Source: Asticcacaulis sp. AC460 (GTDB taxonomy: Bacteria; Pseudomonadota; Alphaproteobacteria; Caulobacterales; Caulobacteraceae). From it: a DNA stretch of 34,776 nucleotides. Below are positions 1 through 10,332 of the stretch, one piece after another. Numbering within the stretch: position 1 is the stretch's first letter; every line of letters begins with the position of its first letter. The stretch covers positions 1-34,776 of the forward strand of contig NZ_AWGD01000034.1 in NCBI RefSeq assembly GCF_000495795.1, read 5' to 3'. The notes under the pieces were generated by a model. That model ran no database searches and was not told where the DNA came from. It saw only the letters and a list, made by a program, of their open reading frames with translations. A program made the position numbers and the translations under genes.

Positions 1-57
1 GGTGCCGATGTTCACGGTGTCGGCGTTATCGGTGTACTTCAGAATCTTCTTGGCCAT
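1..57 (-). CDS. RTX-type secreted protein, N-terminal fragment (third tandem paralog, runs off the left edge)
   Basis: Only the first 19 codons are visible, reading MAKKILKYTDNADTVNIGT. This lines up with the starts of the two complete RTX genes to its right (MATKTLKYDDLMNTVNVGT and [19 protein letters not shown]). The ATG at 57 follows a good ribosome binding site, AGGGAGA, and a leader like that of the other two genes. I infer a third calcium-binding RTX protein of similar size. The rest of the gene, including the repeats and secretion signal, lies outside the window, so its length and integrity are unknown. Confidence 0.85.
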   Translation of the reverse strand, partial: MAKKILKYTDNADTVNIGT

Positions 58-73
58 GTTTCAATCTCCCTTT

Positions 74-90
74 GCTCCGTCCGTTGGAGC
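74..90 (-). promoter_or_regulatory. Leader hairpin beside the ribosome binding site of RTX gene 1
   Basis: GCTCC and GGAGC form a perfect 5-bp stem with a 7-nt loop, ending a few bases before the AGGGAGA ribosome binding site. A hairpin occurs at the same place in the leaders of the two other RTX genes with changed loop and stem bases, which suggests the fold is kept. Function is inferred. Confidence 0.45.
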
Positions 91-128
91 TGATGGAGCG
101 TGGAATAGCGCCGTCCTGTCGGCGGTTT

Positions 129-165
129 ATGTCGCGCGGGCGGAAATTGTGTTTCAATTGTTACA
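129..165 (-). promoter_or_regulatory. Promoter and palindromic operator of RTX gene 1
   Basis: Read on the minus strand: TTGAAA (152-157), a 17-nt spacer, then CGACAT (129-134). The -35 box is embedded in the palindrome TGT-N2-CAATTG-N2-ACA at 150-165. The -10 edge lies exactly 72 nt from the ATG, as in the other two RTX cassettes. The box calls are by eye; the four-fold recurrence in this window is the main support. Confidence 0.7.
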
Positions 166-183
166 ATGGCGGGCGGTCGTACG

Positions 184-212
184 AAAAGCCCCAGCCGCGC
201 TGCGGCCGGGGC
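184..212 (-). terminator. Rho-independent terminator after RTX gene 2
   Basis: Read on the minus strand, a GC-rich stem (GCCCCGGCCGC pairing imperfectly with GCGGCTGGGGC) is followed by TTTT. It lies about 25 nt past the stop codon of the RTX gene at 237-2156 and before the promoter of the next RTX gene, so it separates the two cassettes. Confidence 0.75.
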
Positions 213-236
213 GATTGTCGCTGTGAGGAGATGTGA

Positions 237-2156
237 TCAGAGATAGAAGTCCGAAGCCGACATCGAGGTGACGTTCATCACATCGATCTGGAAGTCGGCC
301 GTGCCGTCGCCGTTGACGTCGCCATAGACGCGGACAAAGGCCGGGTCGTAGGTCGAAGCGCCGAACGACTCCACCCATACCGTACCGGCATGGCCGGCCC
401 CGGGGGCGGTACGTCCACCCATGCTGAACGCCTGGTTGCCCAACAGCAGGGTGTTGGCGTCCATGATCGACAGGTCCATTTTGTCCTGGCCGGCCGTGAA
501 GTCCCAGATCTTGTCGATGCCGGTCGAGATGTTGCTGTCGCTCAGGGCGGCGAAGACGAAGACGTCGTTACCGAGTCCGCCATACTGGAAGTCGCTGCCG
601 CCGTCCCCGTACAGCCGGTCATTGCCGTCGTGGCCGTAAAGATAATCGTTGTTCGATCCGGCGCGGATCACGTCGTTGCCGGATTCACCCCAGATGGTGT
701 CGTAGCCGGTACCGCCGCTGAGGTAGTCGTCGCCGTTGCCGCCGTACATCATCTCGTTGCCGGCGTCGCCAACCACGAAATCGTCGCCGTCATTGCCGGC
801 CATAACGTCGTCGCCTGTACCGCCATAGAGGGCGTCATTGCCCGTCCCGCCGGCCATTGTGTCGTTGCCAGCATCGCCATACAGCATGTCGTCGCCGACT
901 TCGCCCCACACACGGTCGTTGCCGTCGCCGCCGCGCAGGTTGTCATTGCCACCCTTGCCGTATAGCGAGTCAGCGCCGGCCATGCCTTCGATGTTATTGA
1001 CATAGTCGTTGCCGGTGATGGCGTTGGCCAAGGCATTGCCGGTGATGGTGTTGGCGTCTTTATAATCGTAATAGGTGCCTCTTGAGTTGCTGATATGGAC
1101 CAGGTTCTCGACATTGGCACCCATGGTCAGATTCACGCCAAAGAACTCGATCGTGTCGGTCCCCTCGTTGGCATATTCGATAATGTTCGAGCCATCACCC
1201 TGGGTACGGTAGATATCGTTGCCTGTTCCACCGTACATGGTACCGGAACCTTCGGTCGTTGCCAGAGTATCGTTGCCGGCTTCACCGTAAAGGCGTTCAC
1301 CGTCGGTGAGGCTGTTACCAAAGCCACCGTCGATAAAGTCGTCGCCGTCGCCGCCATAAATCGTGTCAATGTCGAACGACCACCAGACACCGAAATCATG
1401 GCCGCCGTGCAGGGTGTCATTGCCAGTGCCACCATAGATCAGGTCGTCGCCCTTGGAACCGTCAATCTTGTCGTTACCGTCGCCGCCATGGGCGGTATCG
1501 TCGCCAAAGCCGGCATAGACCTGGTCATTGCCGCCCTTCATATCGAAATAATCGTTCCCGGAAATGGCGATGACCGTATTGTTCTGATTGTTGCCGGTGG
1601 CAGAAAAATCCTTACTCAAGCGCATCTCGTATTCTTCGACATTGGCGCTGAAGGTGTAGGAGTTGAAGTTGGCCTCGATCCTGTCGATGCCTTCGTTGGC
1701 ATATTCCGTGATGGTCACGTCGGACGCGTCAGCGTCGTCTTCAAAAACATAGGTATCGTTGCCCGAGCCGCCATAGGCCCGGTTATTGGTTCCGACGTAA
1801 AACTTGTCATTGCCGCTTTCACCATAGAGATAGTCATAAGCGCCGGCCAGTCCGGTCAGGGCGTCGTCGCCCGCGCCGCCGTTCAGCGTGGCCACACCGT
1901 CATCGATGATATTGGCGTTGTGCAGCAGCGTGTCATTGCCGGCGGCGCCGTAAATGGTCGAGTTGCCCGAGCCATTGACCGTGACGCGGTCGTTGCCGTC
2001 GCCGGCGTCGACCCACGTCGTGCCGTCGACAAAGAGCGAAACCGTATCGCTGCCGCCGTAGGTGTAGATGACGTAGTTGTCGCCATCGTCCCAATTGACC
2101 GTGCCAACATTTACCGTGTTCATCAGATCGTCGTACTTCAAAGTCTTCGTGGCCAT
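237..2156 (-). CDS. RTX calcium-binding secreted protein (639 aa), second of the tandem array
   Basis: A predicted type I secretion substrate. After a short N-terminal segment, most of the protein is glycine- and aspartate-rich nonapeptides of the GGxGxDxUx type (for example GGDGNDRVWGEVGDD and [15 protein letters not shown]), which in known RTX proteins fold into calcium-loaded beta-rolls outside the cell. The last 110 residues resemble the serralysin-type C-terminal region: FVFAALSDS, IWDFTAGQDKMDLS, AFSMGG, then YGDVNGDGTADFQIDV, ending DFYL, an acidic residue plus hydrophobic residues as is common at ABC-exported C-termini. There is no N-terminal signal peptide and no HExxH protease motif, so this looks like the repeat and export part without a catalytic domain. 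It is close in length and order to its neighbour at 2329-4257. It is probably transcribed alone, with its own promoter and terminator. Substrate or partner unknown. Confidence 0.92.
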   Translation of the reverse strand: MATKTLKYDDLMNTVNVGTVNWDDGDNYVIYTYGGSDTVSLFVDGTTWVDAGDGNDRVTVNGSGNSTIYGAAGNDTLLHNANIIDDGVATLNGGAGDDALTGLAGAYDYLYGESGNDKFYVGTNNRAYGGSGNDTYVFEDDADASDVTITEYANEGIDRIEANFNSYTFSANVEEYEMRLSKDFSATGNNQNNTVIAISGNDYFDMKGGNDQVYAGFGDDTAHGGDGNDKIDGSKGDDLIYGGTGNDTLHGGHDFGVWWSFDIDTIYGGDGDDFIDGGFGNSLTDGERLYGEAGNDTLATTEGSGTMYGGTGNDIYRTQGDGSNIIEYANEGTDTIEFFGVNLTMGANVENLVHISNSRGTYYDYKDANTITGNALANAITGNDYVNNIEGMAGADSLYGKGGNDNLRGGDGNDRVWGEVGDDMLYGDAGNDTMAGGTGNDALYGGTGDDVMAGNDGDDFVVGDAGNEMMYGGNGDDYLSGGTGYDTIWGESGNDVIRAGSNNDYLYGHDGNDRLYGDGGSDFQYGGLGNDVFVFAALSDSNISTGIDKIWDFTAGQDKMDLSIMDANTLLLGNQAFSMGGRTAPGAGHAGTVWVESFGASTYDPAFVRVYGDVNGDGTADFQIDVMNVTSMSASDFYL

Positions 2157-2172
2157 CGCTTAATCTCCCTGT

Positions 2173-2189
2173 GCCCCGAGGATCGGAGC
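2173..2189 (-). promoter_or_regulatory. Leader hairpin beside the ribosome binding site of RTX gene 2
   Basis: Minus-strand GCTCC pairs with GGGGC (one G-U pair) around a 7-nt loop, just before the AGGGAGA ribosome binding site. It sits in the same place as the hairpins in the other RTX leaders. Confidence 0.4.
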
Positions 2190-2227
2190 TGATGGAGGGT
2201 AAAATAGTGCCGTCGTGTCCCGGGCTG

Positions 2228-2264
2228 ATGCCAGCCAACAGGCAATCGTGTGTCAATTGTTACA
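2228..2264 (-). promoter_or_regulatory. Promoter and palindromic operator of RTX gene 2
   Basis: Minus strand: TTGACA (2251-2256), 17-nt spacer, TGGCAT (2228-2233). The palindrome TGT-N2-CAATTG-N2-ACA covers 2249-2264 and overlaps the -35 box. The -10 edge is 72 nt from the start codon. Confidence 0.7.
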
Positions 2265-2276
2265 GTCCGCAAGCGC

Positions 2277-2305
2277 AAAAAAGCCCCGGCATCTCTGCCG
2301 GGGCT
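2277..2305 (-). terminator. Rho-independent terminator after RTX gene 3
   Basis: A perfect 9-bp stem AGCCCCGGC/GCCGGGGCT (2282-2290 with 2297-2305) with a 6-nt loop is followed on the minus strand by TTTTTT. It lies about 25 nt after the stop codon of the RTX gene at 2329-4257. Confidence 0.9.
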
Positions 2306-2328
2306 CTTGTGGCGGTGGGAGGGCTTGA

Positions 2329-4257
2329 TCAGAACGTCACGTCCCAGCTGTTCAGCGAGGTGTGGTTCATCACGTCGATCTGGAAATCCGCCAGGCCGTC
2401 GCCGCTGACATCGCCATACAGCCGGGTGAATTCCGGGCCGCTGGCCGAGGCGCCGAAATACTCGGTCCACACCGTCCCGGCATGACCCGCGCCTGGCGCC
2501 GAGGCACCGCCCCAGGTAAAGGCCTGGTTGCCGGCGACGGTGGTATTGGCGTCCATCAGGGTCAGGTCGATGGTGTCATAGCCGCTGGCCATGTCCCAGA
2601 TGCGGTCGATTCCGGTCGAGATGAAGCTGTCCGTGACCGCCGTGTAGACGAAGGCGTCGAAACCTTCACCGCCGTACAGGTAGTCGCTGCCGCCGTCGCC
2701 GTAGATGCGGTCATTGCCTTCGCCGCCGTAGGCGTAGTCATTGTTGGAACCGGCGCGAATGATGTCGGCGCCGGATTCGCCCGAGATGGTGTCGTAGCCG
2801 GTACCGGCGCTGATGACGTCATTTCCCTCGCCGCCCAGGATGTCGTCGTTTCCGGCGTCCCCGTACAGGCTGTCATTGCCGACGTTCCCGGCGATCAGAT
2901 CGTTGCCCAGCCCGCCGTTCAGCATGTCCTTGCCTTCGCCGCCGACGATCGTGTCGTTGCCGGCGTCGCCATACACAAAGTCGTCGCCGTTTTCGCCGTA
3001 AAGCAGATCGTTGCCGTCATCGCCATGGATGATGTCATTGCCATCGCGGCCGAAGACCAGGTCGGCCCCGCCTGCCGCATCGATCATGTTCACCAGGCCG
3101 TTGCCGATGATGGTATTGGCCAGCGCGTTTCCGGTCACGGTCGTCGCGGTGTAGACCGGCCCTTCGAAACCGTAGTAGCTCACCGGATTGTCGATATGGA
3201 CCAGGTTTTCGATGTTCGCCGCCATGGTGATGGTGCCGCCGAAGAACTCGATCTTGTCGATGCCGGCATTGGCGCCTTCGTCCAGGGTATGGCTGTTGCC
3301 GTCGACGCGGTAGGTGTCGTTGCCCAGGCCGCCATGCATGATGGCCGTGCCTTCGCTGGACGACAGGATGTCGTTGCCGGCGTCGCCCCACAATTCATTG
3401 CTGCCGAAGCCGCCATCGAGGATATCGTCGCCGTCGCCGCCGGACAGGGTATCATTGTCTCCCGCCCACTTGGTCTCGTCCTTTGCGCCGACACGCTGTT
3501 CGAACCCGCCTACAATTTTGTCGTTGCCGGTCCCGCCATACAGCGCGTCCTTGCCTTGGCCACCGTCAAGCTCGTCATTGCCGCCGCCGCCGTAGGCGAT
3601 GTCGTTGCCGCTGCCGCCGCGGGCAATATCGTTGCCGTCCTTCATGTCGAAATAGCTGTTGCCGATACCGCCGACGACGACATTGTCCTGGCTGTTGCCC
3701 GTGGCCTTGAAGTTGCCATTGGCCTTGGACTTGTACATTTCGATGTTGTTGATGAAGGTAAAGGTGGCGAAATTGGCTTCGATCGTGTCGAAGCCGCCAT
3801 TGGCATCTTCCGCGATGATCACGTCGGACTGGCTGTCCGCGTGGATCCAGTACTGGTCGTTTCCGATGCCGCCATAGGCGTGGTTGTCTTCTTCCACCGA
3901 GAGGCAATCGTCGCCGCTTTCACCGTAGAGATAGTCGCTTTCGCCGGCCAGGCCCGACAGGACGTCGTCGCCGGCGCCGCCATACATGGTGGCGACACCA
4001 TCGTCAGCCGTGTTGGCCAGGTGGCGGATATTGTCCTTGCCGGCGCCGCCATAGACGGTTGCATTGCCGGAGCCGTTGATATCGACATGGTCGTCGCCAT
4101 CACCCGCATCGACCCAGGACGTGCCGTCAACGTACAGGTTTACCGTGTCGTCGCCGCCCTTGGTATACAGAACCCAGTCGTCACCACTGTCCCAGTTCTG
4201 CGAACCGATGGTGATGGTCTCGCTGTTATCCGTATACCACTTGGTGTACTTGGTCAT
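2329..4257 (-). CDS. RTX calcium-binding secreted protein (642 aa), first of the tandem array
   Basis: Paralog of the protein at 237-2156, with the same layout. An N-terminal segment containing [16 protein letters not shown] is followed by many GGxGxDxUx nonapeptides ([26 protein letters not shown] type). Two linker stretches of the form ANxENLVHI, also present in the paralog, interrupt the repeats. The end is serralysin-like ([13 protein letters not shown], then [17 protein letters not shown], ending DVTF). I infer calcium-dependent folding after export by a type I system; no transporter gene is nearby. The start has a strong AAGGGAGA ribosome binding site. Its promoter lies directly behind the stop codon of the upstream kinase gene with no terminator in between, so read-through from the kinase operon is possible. 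Confidence 0.92.
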   Translation of the reverse strand: MTKYTKWYTDNSETITIGSQNWDSGDDWVLYTKGGDDTVNLYVDGTSWVDAGDGDDHVDINGSGNATVYGGAGKDNIRHLANTADDGVATMYGGAGDDVLSGLAGESDYLYGESGDDCLSVEEDNHAYGGIGNDQYWIHADSQSDVIIAEDANGGFDTIEANFATFTFINNIEMYKSKANGNFKATGNSQDNVVVGGIGNSYFDMKDGNDIARGGSGNDIAYGGGGNDELDGGQGKDALYGGTGNDKIVGGFEQRVGAKDETKWAGDNDTLSGGDGDDILDGGFGSNELWGDAGNDILSSSEGTAIMHGGLGNDTYRVDGNSHTLDEGANAGIDKIEFFGGTITMAANIENLVHIDNPVSYYGFEGPVYTATTVTGNALANTIIGNGLVNMIDAAGGADLVFGRDGNDIIHGDDGNDLLYGENGDDFVYGDAGNDTIVGGEGKDMLNGGLGNDLIAGNVGNDSLYGDAGNDDILGGEGNDVISAGTGYDTISGESGADIIRAGSNNDYAYGGEGNDRIYGDGGSDYLYGGEGFDAFVYTAVTDSFISTGIDRIWDMASGYDTIDLTLMDANTTVAGNQAFTWGGASAPGAGHAGTVWTEYFGASASGPEFTRLYGDVSGDGLADFQIDVMNHTSLNSWDVTF

Positions 4258-4273
4258 GGTCGTTCTCCCTTGG

Positions 4274-4292
4274 GGCTCCGAGGATCAGAGCC
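4274..4292 (-). promoter_or_regulatory. Leader hairpin beside the ribosome binding site of RTX gene 3
   Basis: GGCTC and GAGCC form a 5-bp stem, extendable by a U-G pair, just before the AAGGGAGA ribosome binding site. Matches the position of the hairpins in the two other RTX leaders. Confidence 0.45.
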
Positions 4293-4328
4293 GATGGGAG
4301 GCTTCTAGAGGCGCCGTGTAGAGCGTTA

Positions 4329-4365
4329 ATGTCTTACCGCAGCCTATCGCGTGTCAATTGTGACA
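4329..4365 (-). promoter_or_regulatory. Promoter and palindromic operator of RTX gene 3
   Basis: Minus strand: TTGACA (4352-4357), 17-nt spacer, AGACAT (4329-4334). The palindrome at 4350-4365 has one mismatch (CGT in place of TGT on one arm). The -10 edge is 72 nt from the ATG. The element lies 6 nt beyond the stop codon of the histidine kinase gene. Confidence 0.7.
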
Positions 4366-4370
4366 GCAGG

Positions 4371-6576
<2,206 letters not shown>

Positions 6577-6596
<20 letters not shown>

Positions 6597-7296
6597 CGGC
6601 CGGCACGAAGATATAGCCGGCGCCGCGCACCGTGCGAATCGCCTGGGGCGTCTGAGGGTGTTCCTCGATCTTCTGGCGCAGCCGGGTGATCCGGGTGTCG
6701 ATCGAGCGGTCGAACGCCTCCATCTCCTTGTTGTGCGCCAGCTCCAGCAACTGGTCGCGCGACAGGACGCGGTTGGGATGGTTGGCGAAGGTCTGCAGCA
6801 GGTCGAATTCCATGGCCGTTATGGCGATCTCGTTGCCCTCTGAGTCGTAAAGCCGCCGGCCGTCCAGATTGAGCACGCAGCGCCCGACGCGAATCTCGCG
6901 TGCCATGGTGGCCGGGGCCTCCTCCGGCGTCGAAGCGCGGCGCAGCACGGCGCGGACCCGGGCCAGCAGTTCGCGCAGGTCGAAGGGCTTGCAGACATAG
7001 TCGTCGGCCCCGACCTCCAGGCCGACGATCTTGTCGACGCTGTCGGAATTGGCGGTCAGCATGATGATACCGATGCGGCCGCCGCGGCGCAGTTCGCGGG
7101 CGATGGTCAGGCCGTCTTCGCCGGGCATGTTGATGTCGAGAATGGCCAGGTCGACGGGACGCTGGGCCATGATTTCGCGCAGCGCCGGGCCGCCGTCGGC
7201 GCAGGTGACCGTATAGCCTTGGCGCAACAGATATTCCTGGACGGTTTCGCGGACGATCTCTTCGTCGTCCACGACCACGATATGAAAATTCGACAT
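6577..7296 (-). CDS. OmpR-family response regulator (239 aa)
   Basis: A DNA-binding two-component regulator. The N-terminal receiver has the acidic cluster DDEE (10-13), phospho-acceptor Asp54 (ILDINMP), Thr81 and Lys103 (CKPFD). The C-terminal winged helix has ITAMEFDLL, LSRDQLLEL, DRSIDTRITRLRQKIE and the end motif IRTVRGAGYIF, typical of OmpR/PhoB. It resembles TorR-like members by eye. It forms an operon with the hybrid kinase downstream, which overlaps it by 20 nt and is its likely partner. The target genes cannot be read from the sequence; the adjacent RTX array is a candidate. Confidence 0.95.
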
Positions 7297-7491
7297 GATC
7301 CGCCGGGTTCAAATTTACTGGAAGTATGAATTACGCGAATACTGAATACACAAAACCGGACGCCGAACGCCGTTTCACCGTGCTATCCTATTTCCCCGCG
7401 GTTGGGTAGGGCAGCTTGCGCAAATCGGACATGAAAAAAGCCCCGGCATTGAACGCCGGGGCTCTTTTTACGTAAGGGAAATGGGAAGCGG
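7297..7491. other. Intergenic region between the two-component operon and the small membrane protein gene
   Basis: Holds the upstream region of the response regulator gene (7297-7433), AT-richer than its surroundings, and a strong terminator at 7434-7469. I could not find a convincing -35/-10 pair for the regulator gene. Confidence 0.5.
7434..7469. terminator. Rho-independent terminator, possibly bidirectional
   Basis: A perfect 9-bp stem AGCCCCGGC/GCCGGGGCT (7439-7447 with 7455-7463) is flanked by six A residues on the left and five T residues on the right. It ends the minus-strand gene at 7492-7908. The stem sequence is identical to that of the terminator at 2277-2305. Confidence 0.9.
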
Positions 7492-7908
7492 TTACCGCGT
7501 CCACTCCGCGACTTTTAAGGCGCCGGTGTGGGTTGTCTTCTTGGCGACCTTGGCCAGGTCGCGCCGGGTCTGGTTGAGCTTGTCGAAATCGACCCGGTTA
7601 TAGGTTGAGCGCAGATGGCGGAAATCAACATCACTGAGACCTAGCTGGTCGCGCAGGCGTTCCAGGCGGCTGGCCGGCTTCTTTTGTTGCTCGCGGTAGG
7701 CGAGGTAGGCGGCAACGGCACCAGCGGCCGCCGCACCGGCGGCGACATAACCGGCGACCTGCCACCAGTTGATCTTGCGGGCGGCGTCCTTGACGTCTTC
7801 GACGACCTCTTCAGCCTTTGCTTCCAGTTGACCGGTGGCTTCGATATCGAAGTCGTCGTCATTGTAGCGGCCGATTTCGGGTTTGGTGATCTTGTCCAAC
7901 GTGTCCAT
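7492..7908 (-). CDS. Small protein with one membrane segment, function unknown (138 aa)
   Basis: I do not recognise the family. The N-terminal 45 residues are acidic (NDDDFDIEA, EEVVEDVKD). One hydrophobic alanine- and glycine-rich segment follows at about residues 49-70 (WWQVAGYVAAGAAAAGAV), then a basic C-terminal half with a possible coiled or helical stretch. The build is like that of small inner-membrane or ribosome-associated stress proteins with one anchor, but there is no motif that proves it. The start at 7908 follows AGGAG. It is monocistronic, with a strong terminator after it. Confidence 0.8.
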   Translation of the reverse strand: MDTLDKITKPEIGRYNDDDFDIEATGQLEAKAEEVVEDVKDAARKINWWQVAGYVAAGAAAAGAVAAYLAYREQQKKPASRLERLRDQLGLSDVDFRHLRSTYNRVDFDKLNQTRRDLAKVAKKTTHTGALKVAEWTR

Positions 7909-8018
7909 GTTCAGGCTCCTAAAAGGGGAATATCGCAGTGCACCCTATCAGCCCGAACATAAGTAATATCGCAGCACATCGGGCATTGCGTATTAAGAAG
8001 CGATAAAAGGAGCAGAGC

Positions 8019-9038
8019 TCAGGATGGAGCGCGGCAGAACTGGCCCGGCGTCTTACCCGTCCAGCGCTTGAAGGCGCGCGCAAAGGCCGCTGGCTCCGAG
8101 AACCCGACCAGATAGGCCGTCTCGTGGATCGAAGCCTTGCCGCCGCGCAGATAGTCCTCGGCCAATCGCCGGCGCAGGCCATCCAAGACCGCGGCGAAGG
8201 TCGTCTCCTCCTCCTTGAGCTTGCGAAACAGGGTCTGGCGGCTGAAGCCCAGCCGTGACGCCATGGTGTCGGCGCTAATATCGCCCTTGTGCAGGTCTGC
8301 CATCAACAGGGCTTCCAGCCGGCCTTTCAGGGTGCGCGTGGCGTCCAGTTCGGCCAGCAGCCTGTCGGCGTGCTGGGTCAGCAGGCCAAAGACGTAGCGC
8401 GGGTTCTGCGCCACCTTCCAGCCGATGATCTCGGGGTGCAACTCCATCGCGTTCCAGCCGGACGAGAAGTGTACCGGGCACTGGAACACCCGGTCATATT
8501 CCGACCGGTAGGCCGGCGCCGGATGGCTGACATGGATGGCCAGGACGTGGGGCTGTTCCAGGAACCGGCGCGGGCCGCAGACCAGGCGGGCAAAGGATTC
8601 CTCGGTCATTTCCGGGAAATCGTTCGGATTGCTGCGGTTGAACACCATGTACAGCCTGCCATCCTTCGGCATCAGCATAACCCGCGGGCCGGGATCGCTG
8701 TCGACGAATTCGGTCGCCAGGCGGCCATAACGCTGAAGTTGCAGGAAGGCCTCGCCCATGGTCGCAGACGCCTCCATGATCAGCCCCAGAACCGAGACCT
8801 CGGACATGCCGACCTGCTCGCCATAATGCAGCGCCAGGGCAGGATCGCCGGTCGCCTTCTGGGCGGCGCGCATCAGGTCCGTATACTGCCGGAAGGGGAT
8901 GCGATTGTCGGGGTTCTTCAGTCGGTGCGCCGAAATCCCGGCGCGCCTGGCCAGATCGTCGCCGTCGGCGCCGTGGCCGGAGGCAAATGCCAGAAGTCCG
9001 GACACCAATCCGGCGGAAACCGTTGCTTCCACGCCCAA
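8019..9038 (-). CDS. AraC-family transcriptional regulator (339 aa)
   Basis: The C-terminal 100 residues hold two helix-turn-helix motifs of the AraC type (ADTMASRLGFSRQTLFRKLK and IHETAYLVGFSEPAAFARAF), ending in RWTGKTPGQF, the family signature. The N-terminal 200 residues resemble the arabinose-binding-like domain of AraC regulators in the OruR/ArgR-like group (RIPFRQYTDLMRAAQKATGDPALALHYGEQV). It is transcribed away from the membrane protein pair at 9152-10332, so it may control that pair and itself. The effector is not known. Confidence 0.93.
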   Translation of the reverse strand: MGVEATVSAGLVSGLLAFASGHGADGDDLARRAGISAHRLKNPDNRIPFRQYTDLMRAAQKATGDPALALHYGEQVGMSEVSVLGLIMEASATMGEAFLQLQRYGRLATEFVDSDPGPRVMLMPKDGRLYMVFNRSNPNDFPEMTEESFARLVCGPRRFLEQPHVLAIHVSHPAPAYRSEYDRVFQCPVHFSSGWNAMELHPEIIGWKVAQNPRYVFGLLTQHADRLLAELDATRTLKGRLEALLMADLHKGDISADTMASRLGFSRQTLFRKLKEEETTFAAVLDGLRRRLAEDYLRGGKASIHETAYLVGFSEPAAFARAFKRWTGKTPGQFCRAPS

Positions 9039-9151
9039 ACGCCCCTTTTGTTACGCACGGTCAATCGCCGTGTCACCGGCGGTCATTGCCTGCCGCCCTT
9101 CGCGGCTACACGATATCGCCGTTCGCTTAAAGAAAAAGAATAGGGGAGAAT

Positions 9152-9559
9152 GTGTTGAAGGATGTGTCTTTGCTGCGCCTGTACCTGCTGCGGGCGTGCT
9201 ATCTGGTCCTGGTTGTCGGCCTGGCCTGGCAGTTCTGGACGCGATTGCCGATGGCGGCGGCTATGCCGTTAACGGCGGCAGCGGTAACCGTCATGCTGAG
9301 CGCCCTGGGTCTGCTATCGGTGCTGGGCGTGCTGGCGCCGCTCAAATTCCTGCCTTTGATTCTGTTCGAACTGACCTGGAAACTGATCTGGTGCCTGACG
9401 GTCGCCCTGCCGCGCTGGCAGGCCGGCACCATCGACGCCGAAACGGCCAATATGCTGTTCGCCGTTGCCCTGGTGGTTCCGTTCGCCTTCGTCGTACCAT
9501 GGTCCTATGTCGTCAAGACCTATGTGCGAGGCGTCGAGCGTTGGCGGGTGGCGGCATGA
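9152..9559 (+). CDS. Hypothetical inner-membrane protein (135 aa, four predicted segments)
   Basis: A small very hydrophobic protein with about four membrane segments (residues near 10-27, 35-58, 62-82 and 102-122). I do not recognise a family. The start is uncertain: GTG at 9152 lies only 3 nt behind GGGGAG, while TTG at 9155 has a better 6-nt spacing; they are adjacent codons. The stop codon overlaps the ATG of the next gene (ATGA), so the two are translationally coupled. It lies divergent from the AraC-type regulator gene. Confidence 0.75.
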   Translation: MLKDVSLLRLYLLRACYLVLVVGLAWQFWTRLPMAAAMPLTAAAVTVMLSALGLLSVLGVLAPLKFLPLILFELTWKLIWCLTVALPRWQAGTIDAETANMLFAVALVVPFAFVVPWSYVVKTYVRGVERWRVAA

Positions 9560-10332
9560 ACCGGATCGTCATCTGCGCCGCCGTACTGGTGGGCCTGCTG
9601 GCTGGCCCGGCGATGGCCGAAACTCTTAAGGCGGCCCCGGACGCGCCGGTCTGGCTGCACTGGGGCGCGGCAGCCCTGTTGTGGGCCCATATCGGCGGCG
9701 GGACCCTGGGGATGATATCCGGCGCCACGGCCATACTGAGCCCGAAGGGGAAAACCGTCCATCGCGCTGCCGGCAAGGTCTTCTTCGCGGCGATGTTCAC
9801 CACCTACGCCGTCGGCGCCGGCGTCGCGCCCTTCCTGACGGAGGGCCAACGGCCGAACTTCGTCGCCGGCATACTGGCCCTCTATCTGCTGATCACGGCC
9901 TTCCAGGCGGCGCGCCGGCGCGACCCGAAAGTCGGCTGGATCGAATATGCGGGCCTGGCCGCGGCCCTGGCGATCGTCGCCGCCGGTGGGCTTTTCATGT
10001 GGCAGGGGGCGAACGCCCCCTCCGGAACCGTCGACGGATCGCCGCCCCAGGCCTTCGCGCTGTTCATTATCGCCGGTGTCTTTGCGGCGGCGGGCGAGGT
10101 CCACGTCATCCTCCGGCGCAGCATAACCGGCGTGTCACGGATCTCGCGTCATCTGTGGCGGATGTGCATGTCGCTGTTCATCGCCTCGGGTTCGTTCTTC
10201 CTGGGTCAGCAACAACTCCTGCCCAAGGCCATGGTCGGCACCTTCTGGCAGTTCGCGCCGGTGGTGTTTCCGCTGCTGGCCATCCTGATCTGGCTGGTGG
10301 TCGAACACCTGCCGAGGAAAAAGGCGGCTTAA
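9556..10332 (+). CDS. DUF2306-like membrane protein (258 aa)
   Basis: The first 21 residues look like a signal peptide or first membrane segment (ending AMAE). About six further hydrophobic segments follow. The stretch with HIGGGTLGMISGATAIL, then KGKTVHRAAGKVFF resembles DUF2306-type predicted membrane proteins, where histidines in the membrane or at its edge are conserved; I infer that family by eye. No enzymatic role is established. It starts inside the stop codon of the gene before it. The end overlaps the stop codon of the convergent SRPBCC gene by 4 nt. Confidence 0.8.
   Translation: MNRIVICAAVLVGLLAGPAMAETLKAAPDAPVWLHWGAAALLWAHIGGGTLGMISGATAILSPKGKTVHRAAGKVFFAAMFTTYAVGAGVAPFLTEGQRPNFVAGILALYLLITAFQAARRRDPKVGWIEYAGLAAALAIVAAGGLFMWQGANAPSGTVDGSPPQAFALFIIAGVFAAAGEVHVILRRSITGVSRISRHLWRMCMSLFIASGSFFLGQQQLLPKAMVGTFWQFAPVVFPLLAILIWLVVEHLPRKKAA

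Noticed and set aside
237..4257. Serralysin-type metalloproteases
   Set aside because: The C-terminal parts resemble serralysins, but neither protein has an HExxH zinc motif or room for a protease domain.
390..4308. Plus-strand open frames across the RTX array (390-965, 1095-2192, 2362-4308)
   Set aside because: Same cause: antisense shadows of RTX repeats, with VVA-type low-complexity sequence.
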